Positions 18,328-27,211 of a stretch of DNA of 64,000 bases are shown here, one piece after another. Below the pieces are notes generated by a model. It was not told where the DNA came from. It worked only from the letters and a program-made list of their open reading frames with translations, and ran no database searches. The translations under genes were made by a program, and so were the position numbers. This stretch comes from CAVSQX01 sp963730225. Its GTDB lineage: Bacteria; Planctomycetota; Phycisphaerae; Tepidisphaerales; Tepidisphaeraceae. The number at the start of each line of letters is the position of its first letter. Within the stretch, counting starts at the first letter, position 1. Location: assembly GCA_963730225.1 (NCBI GenBank), contig CAVSQX010000002.1, positions 868,001 to 932,000 on the forward strand, read 5' to 3'.

Positions 18328-18557
18328 TCAATCCTCGTCCCAGACGCGCTGTAACTGCGGAGCGATAGCAGCGCGCCATGCATCATCCTCGGCGTCGGTT
18401 TTTTCTCGTAATACGCGCGAATGGCCGCGTCGAACTAGGCGTGGGCGAAAGGGTCATTCTGGTCGACGATGACGAGCACTTCGGATTGATCCGGCAGCGA
18501 AACTGGCTGTTGTGGGATAAACTACTTGCCTTCAAAGATGACGCGGATTGCAGTCAT
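18328..18557 (-). pseudogene. Broken antitoxin upstream of the MazF-like toxin
   Basis: Starts at ATG 18557 and reads MTAIRVIFEGK, stop (TAG), FIPQQPVSLPDQSEVLVIVD, QNDPFAHA, stop (TAG), FDAAIRAYYEKK, then a one-base slip in an A6 run into TDAEDDAWRAAIAPQLQRVW and the end DED. The first part resembles AF2212/VapB-like antitoxins (xVxFDGKxFxPxxPVxLPxGxxV) and the acidic Trp-rich end suits a toxin-binding tail. Two in-frame amber codons plus a frameshift mean it is inactive. Its end is 3 bp before the toxin start, as in a working operon. Confidence 0.55.
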
Positions 18558-18589
18558 TGGCGTGATTTTAACCGGTGATTGGTGCTTGT

Positions 18590-18850
18590 CCATTGCTCGT
18601 TCGGCGACGGTACGGACGCACCGTCCCAAACATGGAATGCTCCATCGTTAAGAACGACGGTTCCATTCAGAGCCAGCCCGCCTTGGGCGTAAAAGCTGTT
18701 GAAAACCTGCCGCCATTCTCGACGGTTATAGTGCCTCCGTTTCCCTCACTAAGCGTGTCACTCCTGCCCATGTACGCGAGAATCGCGACCGAGAATTACT
18801 CCCCAATTGGTGTCGGATCCGTGAACCTTTCAATTACCTACAACTCTGAG
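18590..18850 (-). pseudogene. Fragment of a repeat-rich surface protein (uncertain)
   Basis: On the minus strand short frames read LSEGNGGTITVENGGRFSTA and, in another frame, LNGTVVLNDGAFHVWDGASV. This alternation of G-T-x-V and NGG/NDG turns is typical of beta-helix or autotransporter-like repeats in large planctomycete surface proteins. There is no start, no signal peptide and at least one frameshift. It may equally be chance composition. Confidence 0.25.
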
Positions 18851-18934
18851 CGTAAGATGGCGCACCGAGGGGGGGCGACGCCGCCAAGGTAGGCGGTGCG
18901 TTCACGCATTGTCGATACGGAGACCGAGGAGGTC

Positions 18935-19139
18935 ATGGGCGTGGATGCCTGGATCGACCACGAAATCAACGGCTGCGCCTTTGCGGACAGCCGGCTACGC
19001 AAGCGATTCTACAAGGTGCTACAGCGTTTTTCGCAAGGTGTGGGCCGCTCTTCCGCTGGCGTGCCAGGATTGGGCGGCCACCAAAGCGGCGTGTCGGTTC
19101 TCCTACCTCGATCCGTCGCGGTTACAAATATCAAGCTGA
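18935..19139 (+). mobile_element. IS4/Tn5-like transposase N-terminal remnant
   Basis: One frame reads MGVDAWIDHEINGCAFADSR then LRKRFYKVLQRFSQ; the continuation PLACQDWAATKAACRFS is in another frame. Together these are the DNA-binding N-terminal domain of IS4/Tn5-type transposases (WxxxExxxCxFxDxRLxKRLxxLxxxxxxxxxxSxPxACQDWAxTKAAYRFxxN). The catalytic domain is missing and a frameshift lies near 19045, so it is dead. Confidence 0.6.
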
Positions 19140-19216
19140 CGTCGCTGACGGTAAATCTCGTGCTCAGTCAGAAGGATGAGCACTTCGGCAATGCAACCTC
19201 AGTCTTCCGTCCACCT

Positions 19217-19250
19217 GGCAGGACGAGGGCCACCTGGCCCTCGTCCTGCC
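19217..19250 (-). terminator. Strong hairpin downstream of PEP-CTERM gene
   Basis: A perfect 15-bp stem (GGCAGGACGAGGGCC and its complement) with the 4-base loop ACCT starts 12 bp after the stop of the gene ending at 19262. There is no U-tract on either side, so it may act as a transcript-stabilising 3' hairpin or a factor-dependent terminator. Confidence 0.6.
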
Positions 19251-19261
19251 GGCGTTAGGAT

Positions 19262-20215
19262 TCAAGCGCGCCTTCGGTTGCGACGGGCAAGAAAAAAGCC
19301 CATTCCCAGCACCGGTAACATCGCGGGCTCGGGAACATAGGATAGAGTGAACGCCAGGTCTTCCGAAGGCGGCACTACCCCAGTCGCTCCAAAGCCGTCG
19401 ATGGCAGGATTAGTGCTGTAGAGCAGCGGTGTGATATTGGTTTCAATCAGACTCGGCGGTGGGGCCGGCAGGTACGTGATATTTCCGGTGACGGCATCGT
19501 CCAGATAATGGTACACCGGCTGGTTAATATCATTGACACCCAGAATCGAATCGCCTGGAGCAGCGGCATAGGGATCGGGAATCGTATAATCACGGTTGTG
19601 CCATCCCCATTGGATGTTCTGGCCTTGAGCGGCCAGGGCGACGATCTTAAGCCAGTAAACCGTACCGGCTTGTTCAGGGAACGGAAGCGCCAACTCGGCG
19701 TTATATTGGTAAAGTTGTCCGTCGGGCCCGGGAAGAGAGGGCACGGGCGTCTCGGTGAAAGTCCCAGAACCAGGCGCCAGCGGGCCAAGATTGACGACCT
19801 GTGAGCTCAACGACCGGCCGGGCTGGCTGAAACCTGAAAGCGAGTTTGCTGGAACATTTGTTTCGAACGAGATTAGAAATTGCTGAATTGGAGTCTGTAT
19901 GGCGCCGTTGGGGATATATGAACCCCACCACCCTACATCGACGATCGGGCTGGTGACGTTGTCGGAGAAATCGTCTGCCGCGAAAGTGCCGCTATAGCCC
20001 GCCGCTGCGGTACTTGGGTAGGCGGTGCTGAGTTCGTCATGCCCGGGGAACTGCGAAGCTGGATTTGTCAGCAGGCCGCCCAGGGGCAGCTGCTGGAACT
20101 TCAGCACTTCGCCTGGCAGTGGAGCAGCCGAAGCGAAGGATCCGATGCCAAGAGAGGCTAAAAGTCCAATTGTTGTAATTCCAACCGATCGAGAATCAAG
20201 AGTGCAAAATGTCAC
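19262..20215 (-). CDS. PEP-CTERM protein with secreted beta-rich domain
   Basis: 317 residues. GTG start at 20215, chosen because AGGAGG lies seven bases upstream. The N-terminus is a signal peptide (GITTIGLLASLGIGSFASAA). The middle is rich in beta structure: TFAADDFSDNVTSPIVDVGWWGSYIPN, QQFLISFETNVPA, YWLKIVALAAQ, QWGWHNRDY, a module seen in many planctomycete PEP-CTERM proteins with unknown role. The tail is VPEPAMLPVLGMGFFLARRNRRRA, a standard VPEP, membrane segment and arginine cluster for exosortase sorting. No exosortase gene is in the window. A strong hairpin follows the stop. Confidence 0.85.
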   Translation of the reverse strand: MTFCTLDSRSVGITTIGLLASLGIGSFASAAPLPGEVLKFQQLPLGGLLTNPASQFPGHDELSTAYPSTAAAGYSGTFAADDFSDNVTSPIVDVGWWGSYIPNGAIQTPIQQFLISFETNVPANSLSGFSQPGRSLSSQVVNLGPLAPGSGTFTETPVPSLPGPDGQLYQYNAELALPFPEQAGTVYWLKIVALAAQGQNIQWGWHNRDYTIPDPYAAAPGDSILGVNDINQPVYHYLDDAVTGNITYLPAPPPSLIETNITPLLYSTNPAIDGFGATGVVPPSEDLAFTLSYVPEPAMLPVLGMGFFLARRNRRRA

Positions 20216-20309
20216 GGGAACCTCCTATGTAAGTTGGGGATTTACGAGTATGGTTATTTCCGATTCAAACATGGGCCGCCACAACCGCGGGCCGAGTCAC
20301 TTTGAGGCT

Positions 20310-20753
20310 TTAGCTCGCATCCATTTTTACCTCCCGCGTAGACTCAGCCGTTGTCACAACGGTTGAATGTGAATGTGGACCGAAGATCGACTCCAGGACA
20401 TGGCCCAACCGCCCTTGAGCCTCATCGGCACAGAAATACAAAGCGCCTGCCTGGCGCAGGACGGATTCGTTTTCCGGGTCGTGTGCTTCGGCGATGGCAA
20501 TCACGATCGGGAGCCCGGCTGCCAAAAGCCGGGCAATCAGCTTCGCCGCTCGATGGATGGCATCGTCCGCGCCAACCCACACCACGACGGCTCGGGCGTC
20601 GATTTGCAAAATCGAACGGGACTGAACTGCCAACGAACTTTCCGGCACAAACCGCCAGCAAAATCCCTGAGGCGCTGGAAAGATGTCGTTGCGCGCCGGC
20701 TGCCAGTGCCCTGGCACGTTGCCGATTACCGTCATGACGATTATGGACATCAT
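20310..20753 (-). CDS. Hypothetical protein, possible degenerate receiver-like domain
   Basis: 147 residues from ATG 20753 (MMSIIVMTVIGNVPG); the open frame extends upstream without support. The core reads ILQIDARAVVVWVGADDAI, LIARLLAAGLPIVIAIAEAH, VLRQAGALYFCADEAQGRLGHVLESIF: alternating strands and helices with an ALYFCADE strand near the end, reminiscent of a CheY-like alpha/beta fold without the usual phospho-acceptor pocket. It lies upstream of a receiver-less sigma-54 regulator and may be a partner, but that is a guess. Confidence 0.45.
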   Translation of the reverse strand: MMSIIVMTVIGNVPGHWQPARNDIFPAPQGFCWRFVPESSLAVQSRSILQIDARAVVVWVGADDAIHRAAKLIARLLAAGLPIVIAIAEAHDPENESVLRQAGALYFCADEAQGRLGHVLESIFGPHSHSTVVTTAESTREVKMDAS

Positions 20754-20868
20754 CGGTTTGGTCCTTTGCGTCGCCGCCTGATGCAACGGTTTATTGCTCC
20801 GCACGCCGCACGCGGCCGCGACCTCCACTAGCCCAGGAGGGTAGAACAGACCACGAACGCTGTTGGAC

Positions 20869-21054
20869 TCAAGCGGCCTTGCAGTGCGGGTGCCTGTACT
20901 GCGACGCTGCACGTGCAAACCGTTGGTAGCCATCGGCCTGGCGCGAACGGGCCGTTTTGGAAAGCGTATCCCGGATGGTATTGGCGACGGTTCGATCGCC
21001 TTTCAGTTCCGCCGCTCCCAATAGGGTTTCCAATAGGGCTTGTTGCTTGCTCAT
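20869..21054 (-). CDS. Small hypothetical protein
   Basis: 61 residues from ATG 21054, preceded by GGAG at a good distance, which decides this start over upstream ones. The sequence MSKQQALLETLLGAAELKGD, RTVANTIRDTLSKTARSRQA is helical and charged, with no signal peptide or membrane segment. I do not recognise the family. Confidence 0.5.
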   Translation of the reverse strand: MSKQQALLETLLGAAELKGDRTVANTIRDTLSKTARSRQADGYQRFARAASQYRHPHCKAA

Positions 21055-21525
21055 AAGTTTCTCCAATCCAACAAGGGACAATCCGTTCTTTTTCGCCAGC
21101 ACACGCCGACAAAACCTCGCGCTTCAGATTTGCCGGTCGCCCGACCGATCTGTCTCCCCACAGATGAACCACCAGGGTATGGTGGTGAACGCGCCGACGA
21201 ACGGTTCAAGCCGATCTGCGGGAAAGGACCAAAAGTCTTAAAGCGAACGGCAAGCCCGCTGTCGATGTGGGATTGTTTTCATTGCAATGGGTTTAGATTT
21301 GCGGAGTTGGCGCGATTTAAGACGGTGGCTTCGAGTCTTGAATAACGGCCATTTTTGGAATGATTTGTCCCAGGCATTCGATGGATGCCAAGCGCGTGAC
21401 CGGACTTGCGGTACGCTGGTACATGGCGAACCAGTTGGAATGTTCTGTTCCAGCCACTTATAGCCTATTCGCATCGGTTTGCAGGAGGGGAGGCGAAGCT
21501 TTGAGCCGTTGATGCGGGCAGAAAC
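21055..21525. other. Intergenic region
   Basis: About 470 bp with no convincing gene on either strand. Short frames here have no ribosome site and no recognisable motif. No clear -24/-12 (GG-N10-GC) promoter was found despite the adjacent sigma-54 activator. Confidence 0.5.
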
Positions 21526-22497
21526 TCAATGAAGGAGGGATTGCAGTCCGTGCCGGCGAATCATGCGGCCGAGCCGGTGACGCTCGACCTGCAGGGCCAG
21601 GGCTGTGCGGGATTGGTTGCCGCCATTGGCGCGAAGAGCCGACGCGATCACTTCTCGCTCCGATTCAGCAAGCGGCGCGATCGCCTTGACGGCGGGGGGG
21701 ACGCACTGAGCCGATCGGGTCGTAATTTCCGATGGCAGGTCCTCGACCGTCAGGGTCGCATTTTGAGTCAGCGCACACGCACGCTCCAGGACGTTCCGTA
21801 GTTCGCGGACATTGCCGGGCCAGTCATATTCGGTCAATCGCTTCATCGCGGCCGACGAGATATTGTGAGGCGGTTCATCGTAAATCTGGCCCATGTCGCG
21901 TAGAAACTGCTCGGCCAGGAGCGGGATATCCTCCTTGCGATTTCGAAGCGGCGGGATATCCAGAGCCACCACATTGATACGGAAATACAAATCGATTCGA
22001 AACGCGTTCTGCCGCACCATGTCCGCCAGCGGACGATGCGTCGCCGCGATGATCCGCACATTGACGGGGATTGCCCGAGACATTCCCAGGGGAACCACCG
22101 CGCGTTCCTGAAGACATCGGAGCAATCGAGCTTGCGCATCGGGCAAAAGCTCGCCGATCTCGTCGAGAAAAATGGTTCCTCCGTCTGCGGCGCGGAAAAA
22201 CCCCAAGGTATTGCACGTCGCGCCGGTAAACGCGCCGCGAACATGGCCAAAGAGTTGGGATTCCAGCAGGGAGTCGCGGAGCGTTGAGCAATCGACGGGA
22301 ATAAACGGCCCGGTCGCGCGGCGGCCGGCCAGATGAATCTGCCGCGCCAACAGTTCCTTACCGGTACCACTTTCACCGCGAATCAGCGCGGTGCACTCCC
22401 GCCGCCCCACGGCGACAGCCAACTCGCGTAGCCGCCGCATGGTCGAATGTTCACCCACCATCGGGGTGTGCAGAATTTTCTCCCTCAGCTCCGCCAT
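21526..22497 (-). CDS. Sigma-54-dependent transcriptional activator (AAA+ and Fis domains only)
   Basis: 323 residues. The AAA+ domain begins almost at the N-terminus (VGEHSTMRRLRELAVAVG), with Walker A GESGTGKE, the sigma-54 contact loop GAFTGAT, Walker B GGTIFLDEIGE and sensor II WPGNVRELRNVLERA. The C-terminal Fis-type HTH is SEREVIASALRANGGNQSRTALALQVERHRLGRMI. It remodels the sigma-54 polymerase complex to open promoters. It has no receiver, GAF or PAS domain, so activity must be controlled by a partner protein or its own level. Arg replaces the usual Lys/Glu before GAFTGA (VRGAFTGA), which is tolerated in the family. Confidence 0.9.
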   Translation of the reverse strand: MAELREKILHTPMVGEHSTMRRLRELAVAVGRRECTALIRGESGTGKELLARQIHLAGRRATGPFIPVDCSTLRDSLLESQLFGHVRGAFTGATCNTLGFFRAADGGTIFLDEIGELLPDAQARLLRCLQERAVVPLGMSRAIPVNVRIIAATHRPLADMVRQNAFRIDLYFRINVVALDIPPLRNRKEDIPLLAEQFLRDMGQIYDEPPHNISSAAMKRLTEYDWPGNVRELRNVLERACALTQNATLTVEDLPSEITTRSAQCVPPAVKAIAPLAESEREVIASALRANGGNQSRTALALQVERHRLGRMIRRHGLQSLLH

Positions 22498-22721
22498 GGC
22501 ACTTTTCCTCGCCCCAATCGCATCAATCGGATCGAGATAAAGCCAGAATTTGAGCCGTAAAACCTCAGAAACGAGGCCCTTGCGAGGGCGTCGTTACGTC
22601 TGGCAAGCTGATCCGAGAAATCCTAATACAAACCACACATAAAGCCAGCTAAATGCGCGGAAATTGCGACAATCTTGGAAGGTTTTTGCTAACTCGCCTA
22701 TGACACTCAAGGGGCCGAGCT

Positions 22722-23222
22722 TCACCATTTCAACTGGTTCGGCAGCCTTCGCTCGAGTTGGCTGATTGGCTTTGCCGGCAGGTTTTTCAACACCTGCGTC
22801 AGAAAAGCGAGCGGTGCGTCAACTGCATCCGATCCTAAAGTGTGCGGATGGGGGAGCGGTTGTGCAGTCTCGGCGTAAGTTGCCTGGGCAAATTGAATGG
22901 CGGCATGCCGAAGCGCTTGCTGGCCGCGGACCCTCACGTCCGAAATGAAAAGGAATTGCTCGCGACTCTCCTTGACGTACGCCTTTATGCGATCGTGCGT
23001 TCCCCAGGGTTTCTCCAGAACAATCACCGTCACGGCCGTACCCGGCTTACGGTAGGAGCTTGATTCAGCGATCTCTTCCAGTTGCTGACGGACGAGCGCC
23101 GCGTCGTGATCGGGGTGAAGATAGAAGTCGGTCACGCAAAGAAGGCTTCGGCTGCCGCTGCTGGCGTTATGGATACTGGCCGACCAGAACCGATGGCAAA
23201 CGCAGCGGGACTTGTTTATCAC
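22722..23222 (-). pseudogene. C-terminal domain fragment resembling an MscS-type channel
   Basis: No good start: the best candidate is GTG 23222, two bases beyond the kinase stop. The readable part, NASSGSRSLLCVTDFYLHPD, AALVRQQLEEIAESSSY and RIKAYVKESREQFLFISDVR, resembles the cytosolic alpha/beta domain of small mechanosensitive channels (VxxDFYxxxDxDxxxVRxxLxEAxxxSxY...ALRxKAYV). The membrane helices and the pore-lining TM3 are absent. Either a channel remnant or an unrelated soluble protein. Confidence 0.4.
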
Positions 23223-23223
23223 C

Positions 23224-25581
23224 TTACGACGATGAGCTAGTGAGGCTGGCAAGGACGGCCATCAGGTCGCGCGGATCGACCGGCTTGCTCACATGAACCT
23301 GGAAACCGGCCGACAGGGCCTGGGTCTCGTCGTCTTTGTGAGCGAACGCCGACAACGCCACGGCGGGAAGTTTTTCCGGACCGTGCCCGTTGGCGCGGAT
23401 TTGGCGGATCAAATCGAAGCCGTCGGTATCGGGCATGCCCAGATCGCTGATGAGAATCTGCGGATGCTGCGTGTTCACCGCCTCGATGGCCTGTGCGGCG
23501 GAAGAGGCGGCGCTGACGATCGCGCCGGCGTCGGTCAGAATCTTGGCCAGCAATCGGCGCGAATCTTCTTCGTCATCCACAACCACAATGCGCAGGCCCT
23601 TGACGCTGGCCGATGATTGGTCCAGCGGCCCCGCCGCCGACGATCGACCGATGGATCCGTCCGGTGACGGCTTCACTCCGACGGGGCGGATCGGAAGATA
23701 AACCGTGAAGACGGCTCCAAGTCCTTCGCCCTTGCTCTGGGCGCGGACGGCGCCGCCGTGCTGCTCGACCAAGTGCTTAACGATCGAAAGCCCCAGCCCA
23801 AGCCCCCCGAACTTGCGCCGGCTGCCGGTGTCGCTCTCCTGGCGAAACCGGTCGAACACGTGCGGCACAAACTCCGGCGCAATGCCGCGCCCGCTGTCGG
23901 TGACTTGAATGACCGCGTTGGATCCCTCGCGCGTCAGCACGACATGAATCGTTCCCCCCGGAGGCGTGAACTTCACGGAGTTGGAAAGCAGATTCCACAC
24001 CACCTGCTGAATGCGCACCGGGTCGCAGAAAACCTCGCTGGGCACGAGTCGAATGTCCACCGTCAGTTGAATCAGTTTCTTCTCGACGTCGTGCCGCACC
24101 GTATCGACGGCGGCCGCGATCACCTCATCCAGGTTGCACGGCTTCATTTCCAATCGCAGCTTGTCGGAGACGATGCGTGAAACATCCAGCACATCCTCGA
24201 TCAACTGCGCCTGGGCCCGGGCGTTACGCATGATGACGGCGGCGCCCTCCTTCACTTCAGCGGGGGCGACGTTTTCACCACCGAGAATCGTCGCCCAGCC
24301 CAGAATGGCGTTGAGCGGCGTACGCATCTCGTGGGAGAGCGTCGCCAGAAAAATATCCTTCGCCCGGTTGGCGCGCTCCGCCGCCTGCGCTTCGACCCGG
24401 GCGGCGTGTTCCTGCGCCAGCAGTGCCGCCCGCTGCGATTCCAGATCCTTGCGCTGCCGCACATCGCGGATATTGCACTGGATGACCATCCCGCCGTCCT
24501 CGCGGTAGACGTTGCTGACAAACTCGACGGGAATCTGCCGGCCGTCGCGGTCCTGAAGCGGAAGATCTTCGTAGCGAACGAACCCCTGCTGGCGCAATTG
24601 CCGCATGGCTTCTTTGCTTGCGTCGATGTCTTGAAACACTCCCAGTTCCCAAATTTCCTTGCCCAGAAAGAAGTCGCGCGGCTGGTGAAGCAGGTCGAGG
24701 AGGAACCGGTTGACGTCGATGACCCGCTCGTTTTTCGCATCGAGGATCAGAATCCCGTCGTGGGCGGCCTCGAACAGCCGGCGATAGCGCGACTCGGAAA
24801 GCTCGATTCGCTTTTCCACCGCCCGGCGCTCGCCGATGTCGCGGAAAACCAGCACCACGCCGATGATCGCCCCGCGTTCGTCCCGGATGGGCGCGGCGCT
24901 GTCGTCGATGTAGCGCTCGCTTTGGTCCCGGCAAATCAGCACCGTGTGATTCGCCAGTCCGACGATCTGCCCCTGGCGAATCGCCTTGGAAACCGGGCTT
25001 TCCACCAGCCGGCGCGTTTCTTCGTTGACGATGTTGAAGACTTCGCTCAAGGGCCGGCCCGCCGCCTGCTCCTGCATCCACCCGGTGAGTTTCTCGGCCG
25101 TGGGGTTCATGAACGTGATACGGGCATCCACATCCGTGGCGATCACCGCATCGCCAATGCTGGACAGCGTGACCCGCAACCAGATGCGCTGTTGAACGGC
25201 CTCCGCCTCGGCCTGCCGGCGTTTCGTGACATCTTCGATCGCCAGGAGAATCAACTGCGTGCGATTGTCGTCGTCATGAAGCCGGCGGGCGTTGAGCACC
25301 AGCATCTTGTGTCCAACATCGGGGAATTCCCGCTCGACCGCAAACTCCTCGAACTCACCGTCGTTGGGAAGTATTTCCTCCAGGATTTTTCGCAGCGCCG
25401 GAATGTCCCATTGGCCGCTGCCCAGTTCATAAATGAGCCGGCCGGCCGTCTGTTCCTTCGTGGTTTTGAATGTCTGGTAGAACGACCGATTCGCCGACTT
25501 GACGCGCAGATCGGCATCGAGCACCAGAAGCGGCTCGCGGATCGTCTGCACGACGCCATCGGCATAGGACTGCAAATGCAT
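23224..25581 (-). CDS. Hybrid sensor histidine kinase with PAS domains and C-terminal receiver
   Basis: About 785 residues from ATG 25581 (MHLQSYADGVVQTIREPLLV); a longer frame upstream lacks support. Order: three PAS domains (about 10-130; WLRVTLSSIGDAVIATD at about 140; YRRLFEAAHDGILILDAKNE at about 265), a coiled coil, HisKA with phospho-acceptor His in FLATLSHEMRTPLNAILGWA, HATPase with N box (VWNLLSNSVKFTPPGG), G1 (VTDSGRGI) and G2 (GGLGLGLSIV), then a receiver with DDEED, phospho-Asp in ISDLGMPD and Lys in VSKPVDP. The N-terminal PAS resembles those at the end of CheB/CheR-PAS fusion proteins. No membrane segments, so it is a cytoplasmic sensor. Confidence 0.9.
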   Translation of the reverse strand: MHLQSYADGVVQTIREPLLVLDADLRVKSANRSFYQTFKTTKEQTAGRLIYELGSGQWDIPALRKILEEILPNDGEFEEFAVEREFPDVGHKMLVLNARRLHDDDNRTQLILLAIEDVTKRRQAEAEAVQQRIWLRVTLSSIGDAVIATDVDARITFMNPTAEKLTGWMQEQAAGRPLSEVFNIVNEETRRLVESPVSKAIRQGQIVGLANHTVLICRDQSERYIDDSAAPIRDERGAIIGVVLVFRDIGERRAVEKRIELSESRYRRLFEAAHDGILILDAKNERVIDVNRFLLDLLHQPRDFFLGKEIWELGVFQDIDASKEAMRQLRQQGFVRYEDLPLQDRDGRQIPVEFVSNVYREDGGMVIQCNIRDVRQRKDLESQRAALLAQEHAARVEAQAAERANRAKDIFLATLSHEMRTPLNAILGWATILGGENVAPAEVKEGAAVIMRNARAQAQLIEDVLDVSRIVSDKLRLEMKPCNLDEVIAAAVDTVRHDVEKKLIQLTVDIRLVPSEVFCDPVRIQQVVWNLLSNSVKFTPPGGTIHVVLTREGSNAVIQVTDSGRGIAPEFVPHVFDRFRQESDTGSRRKFGGLGLGLSIVKHLVEQHGGAVRAQSKGEGLGAVFTVYLPIRPVGVKPSPDGSIGRSSAAGPLDQSSASVKGLRIVVVDDEEDSRRLLAKILTDAGAIVSAASSAAQAIEAVNTQHPQILISDLGMPDTDGFDLIRQIRANGHGPEKLPAVALSAFAHKDDETQALSAGFQVHVSKPVDPRDLMAVLASLTSSSS

Positions 25582-25877
25582 TGCGACCAAATTATAACGA
25601 CTTTTCACCGGACATGGGCACAAATCGCTCAACTCCTTGTTGTGCAGTTTCCTTGATTTGAGACCGTTCGGCCCACAAATTATCTGGGACGACTCACGCA
25701 ATGAATGGCCGCAATGCCAGGCGTGGAAAGAATCGATGGTACGATAACAGAATTGTCAAATGTGGCCTGTGGCGATCGTGAGCCAAAATCAACGCCTTCT
25801 CAAAATGGGAAATCCCTTATTGGATAATGAGACCGGGCAGATGTGCCGATTCTCCAATGGGGCGAGAACGGACCGTC

Positions 25878-26042
25878 ATGGCCGAATTTGCACAAACAAT
25901 TCTTGCGGGAATCCTGTTCTGCCTGGCCGGGGTGGGGCATGTTTTGGCCATTGGGCTTCTGCTGGCCGCGACGTATCCGCTTGTGGCAGTTCCGACCACC
26001 ATCGTGGCCGTGTATGTGATTGCTCAACTCGCGCGGCGCTGA
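25878..26042 (+). CDS. Small membrane protein
   Basis: 54 residues from ATG 25878 (MAEFAQTILAGILFCLAGVG). Two hydrophobic segments (ILAGILFCLAGVGHVLAIGLLL and YPLVAVPTTIVAVYVIAQLA) and a basic end (RR) predict a two-helix inner membrane protein. No family recognised. The 300 bp upstream up to the divergent kinase hold no other gene. Confidence 0.45.
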   Translation: MAEFAQTILAGILFCLAGVGHVLAIGLLLAATYPLVAVPTTIVAVYVIAQLARR

Positions 26043-26159
26043 AAACTCAACGTATCGCCCGTTCGCTGATCGGATAGCCGCATCCAATGAGGTCCAGCAT
26101 CCGGCGGCCCAGAACCCGCTTTAGGCCGGAGATCCGCGCTGGCGACTACTGACGATGTT

Positions 26160-26294
26160 CGAGAACCCCTGGCTGATTTGGCTGATCGGCGTCGTTGGCA
26201 AGTTCCTCAGTAGTTACGTCAGATATCGTTGTGGATCGATGTCGTGCCGGCGGCAGGTGCTTGTGATGCGGCTCAGGATCTCCGCCGTCTGCCG
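26160..26294 (-). mobile_element. IS66-family transposase C-terminal remnant with internal stop
   Basis: The minus strand reads RQTAEILSRITSTCRRHDID, PQRYLT, stop (TAA at 26214-26216), LLRNLPTTPISQ. This matches the end of IS66 TnpC (TAAxLxSxTxTCRRHxIDPxxYLTxLLxNLPxTP). The stop and missing core show it is dead. The stretch from 26295 to 26472 shows no gene. Confidence 0.65.
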
Positions 26295-26472
26295 AAGAAA
26301 AAAATTGCCTTTGGTTTGACGCTCACCAAATACCCGCTTTTTTACACCGCGAGTGCTACTTTTTGCCGTTGAGCTTGTATGGCAGTTTAGTTTTTCTTTT
26401 TTTCAAGCGGGACGATGGCTTTAGTGATTTCCTAAAATCCCAACGAGCATTATTTCGAAAGGAAGGTTCAAG

Positions 26473-26856
26473 ATGCGAACCAAAGAGATTGTGGCCAAGG
26501 AGTGGCCACCATTCTTCACCGAATTTACCCAGCTTCATCAAGGTGAGCATGTGAATGTGGAAACGTTGGGTCGTGGTGACTTCGGCGTTACATCTCACGT
26601 CCGAGATCTACCGCTGGTGGGAATTGTCGCCGCTGATCCCAAAGCTGACGCCGGCGAGTGGATTGAAATCATTGCCGGCGATTCCGCTCAAAACCATGCC
26701 ACGCATTCAGTTCCTAACCCCGCCCATGTGCGACTCGCCGAGGAGGACAATGGACAAACGGTGGCGTTACAGATCGAATCAGGCAGGGGGCTGATAACGA
26801 TGATCCGTTTTGAGCGAGTGAGCGGGGGAATGCCACCGGGATTCGCTATTGCATAA
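26473..26856 (+). CDS. DUF5335-like protein
   Basis: 127 residues from ATG 26473, preceded by GGAAGG. The start, MRTKEIVAKEWPPFFTEFTQLHQGEHVNVE, follows the DUF5335 pattern (tREIPREEWxxFFxxFSRxHxGxxVxxE), and RDLPLVGIVAADPKADAGEWIEIIAGD fits the domain core. Function unknown. It is soluble and has no signal peptide. Confidence 0.65.
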   Translation: MRTKEIVAKEWPPFFTEFTQLHQGEHVNVETLGRGDFGVTSHVRDLPLVGIVAADPKADAGEWIEIIAGDSAQNHATHSVPNPAHVRLAEEDNGQTVALQIESGRGLITMIRFERVSGGMPPGFAIA

Positions 26857-26939
26857 ATCCGGAGTGCTCTTGGGGCCACAGCGGAGCGCTCGCTGTCTCA
26901 ATTCCATTCATCGGCAACGATGTGTACGTTTTGCCGACG

Positions 26940-27211
26940 GCGAGGTCGTCGCCGATGACCTGCACCCCGACGCGGGCGAAATTGGCCGCCCGGGACAGAC
27001 GTATCGCTGCATTCGCATAACATCGCTGTTCGGCGATAGGCAGGTTCTGGTGACCGATGGCCATTTGCCGTATCCATTCGGCCATGAAATTACCGGATAT
27101 CAGGTGAAGGATTTCGCCACGACGCAGGAAAAAGCGAAAGCCGCCGGCGTGAAAATCTTAGCCAAGCTCAAAGGATCTGAGGAGATGTCAATTGAGAGAT
27201 CGCGGAGGTGA
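26940..27211 (+). pseudogene. VOC (glyoxalase-like) protein remnant
   Basis: The frame reads VTDGHLPYPFGHEITGYQVK, DFATTQEKAKAAGVKIL. VOC proteins have a second-half motif TNGxLPxPxGHEITGYxVxDxxATxAKAxAAGxxVL. The expected continuation to the last metal-binding Glu (FPGGYIAEIH) is absent; instead the frame ends SEEMSIERSRR, overlapping the convergent response regulator. The N-terminal half is not recognisable. Confidence 0.45.

Noticed and set aside
18328..18557. Amber (TAG) recoding in the antitoxin frame
   Set aside because: TAG is used as a normal stop elsewhere, for example at 40354 and at the IS5 transposase end, and this frame also has a frameshift, so decay is simpler.
24331..25656. 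441-codon plus-strand frame opposite the histidine kinase
   Set aside because: The kinase on the other strand has every family motif; the plus frame has none and is a codon-bias shadow.
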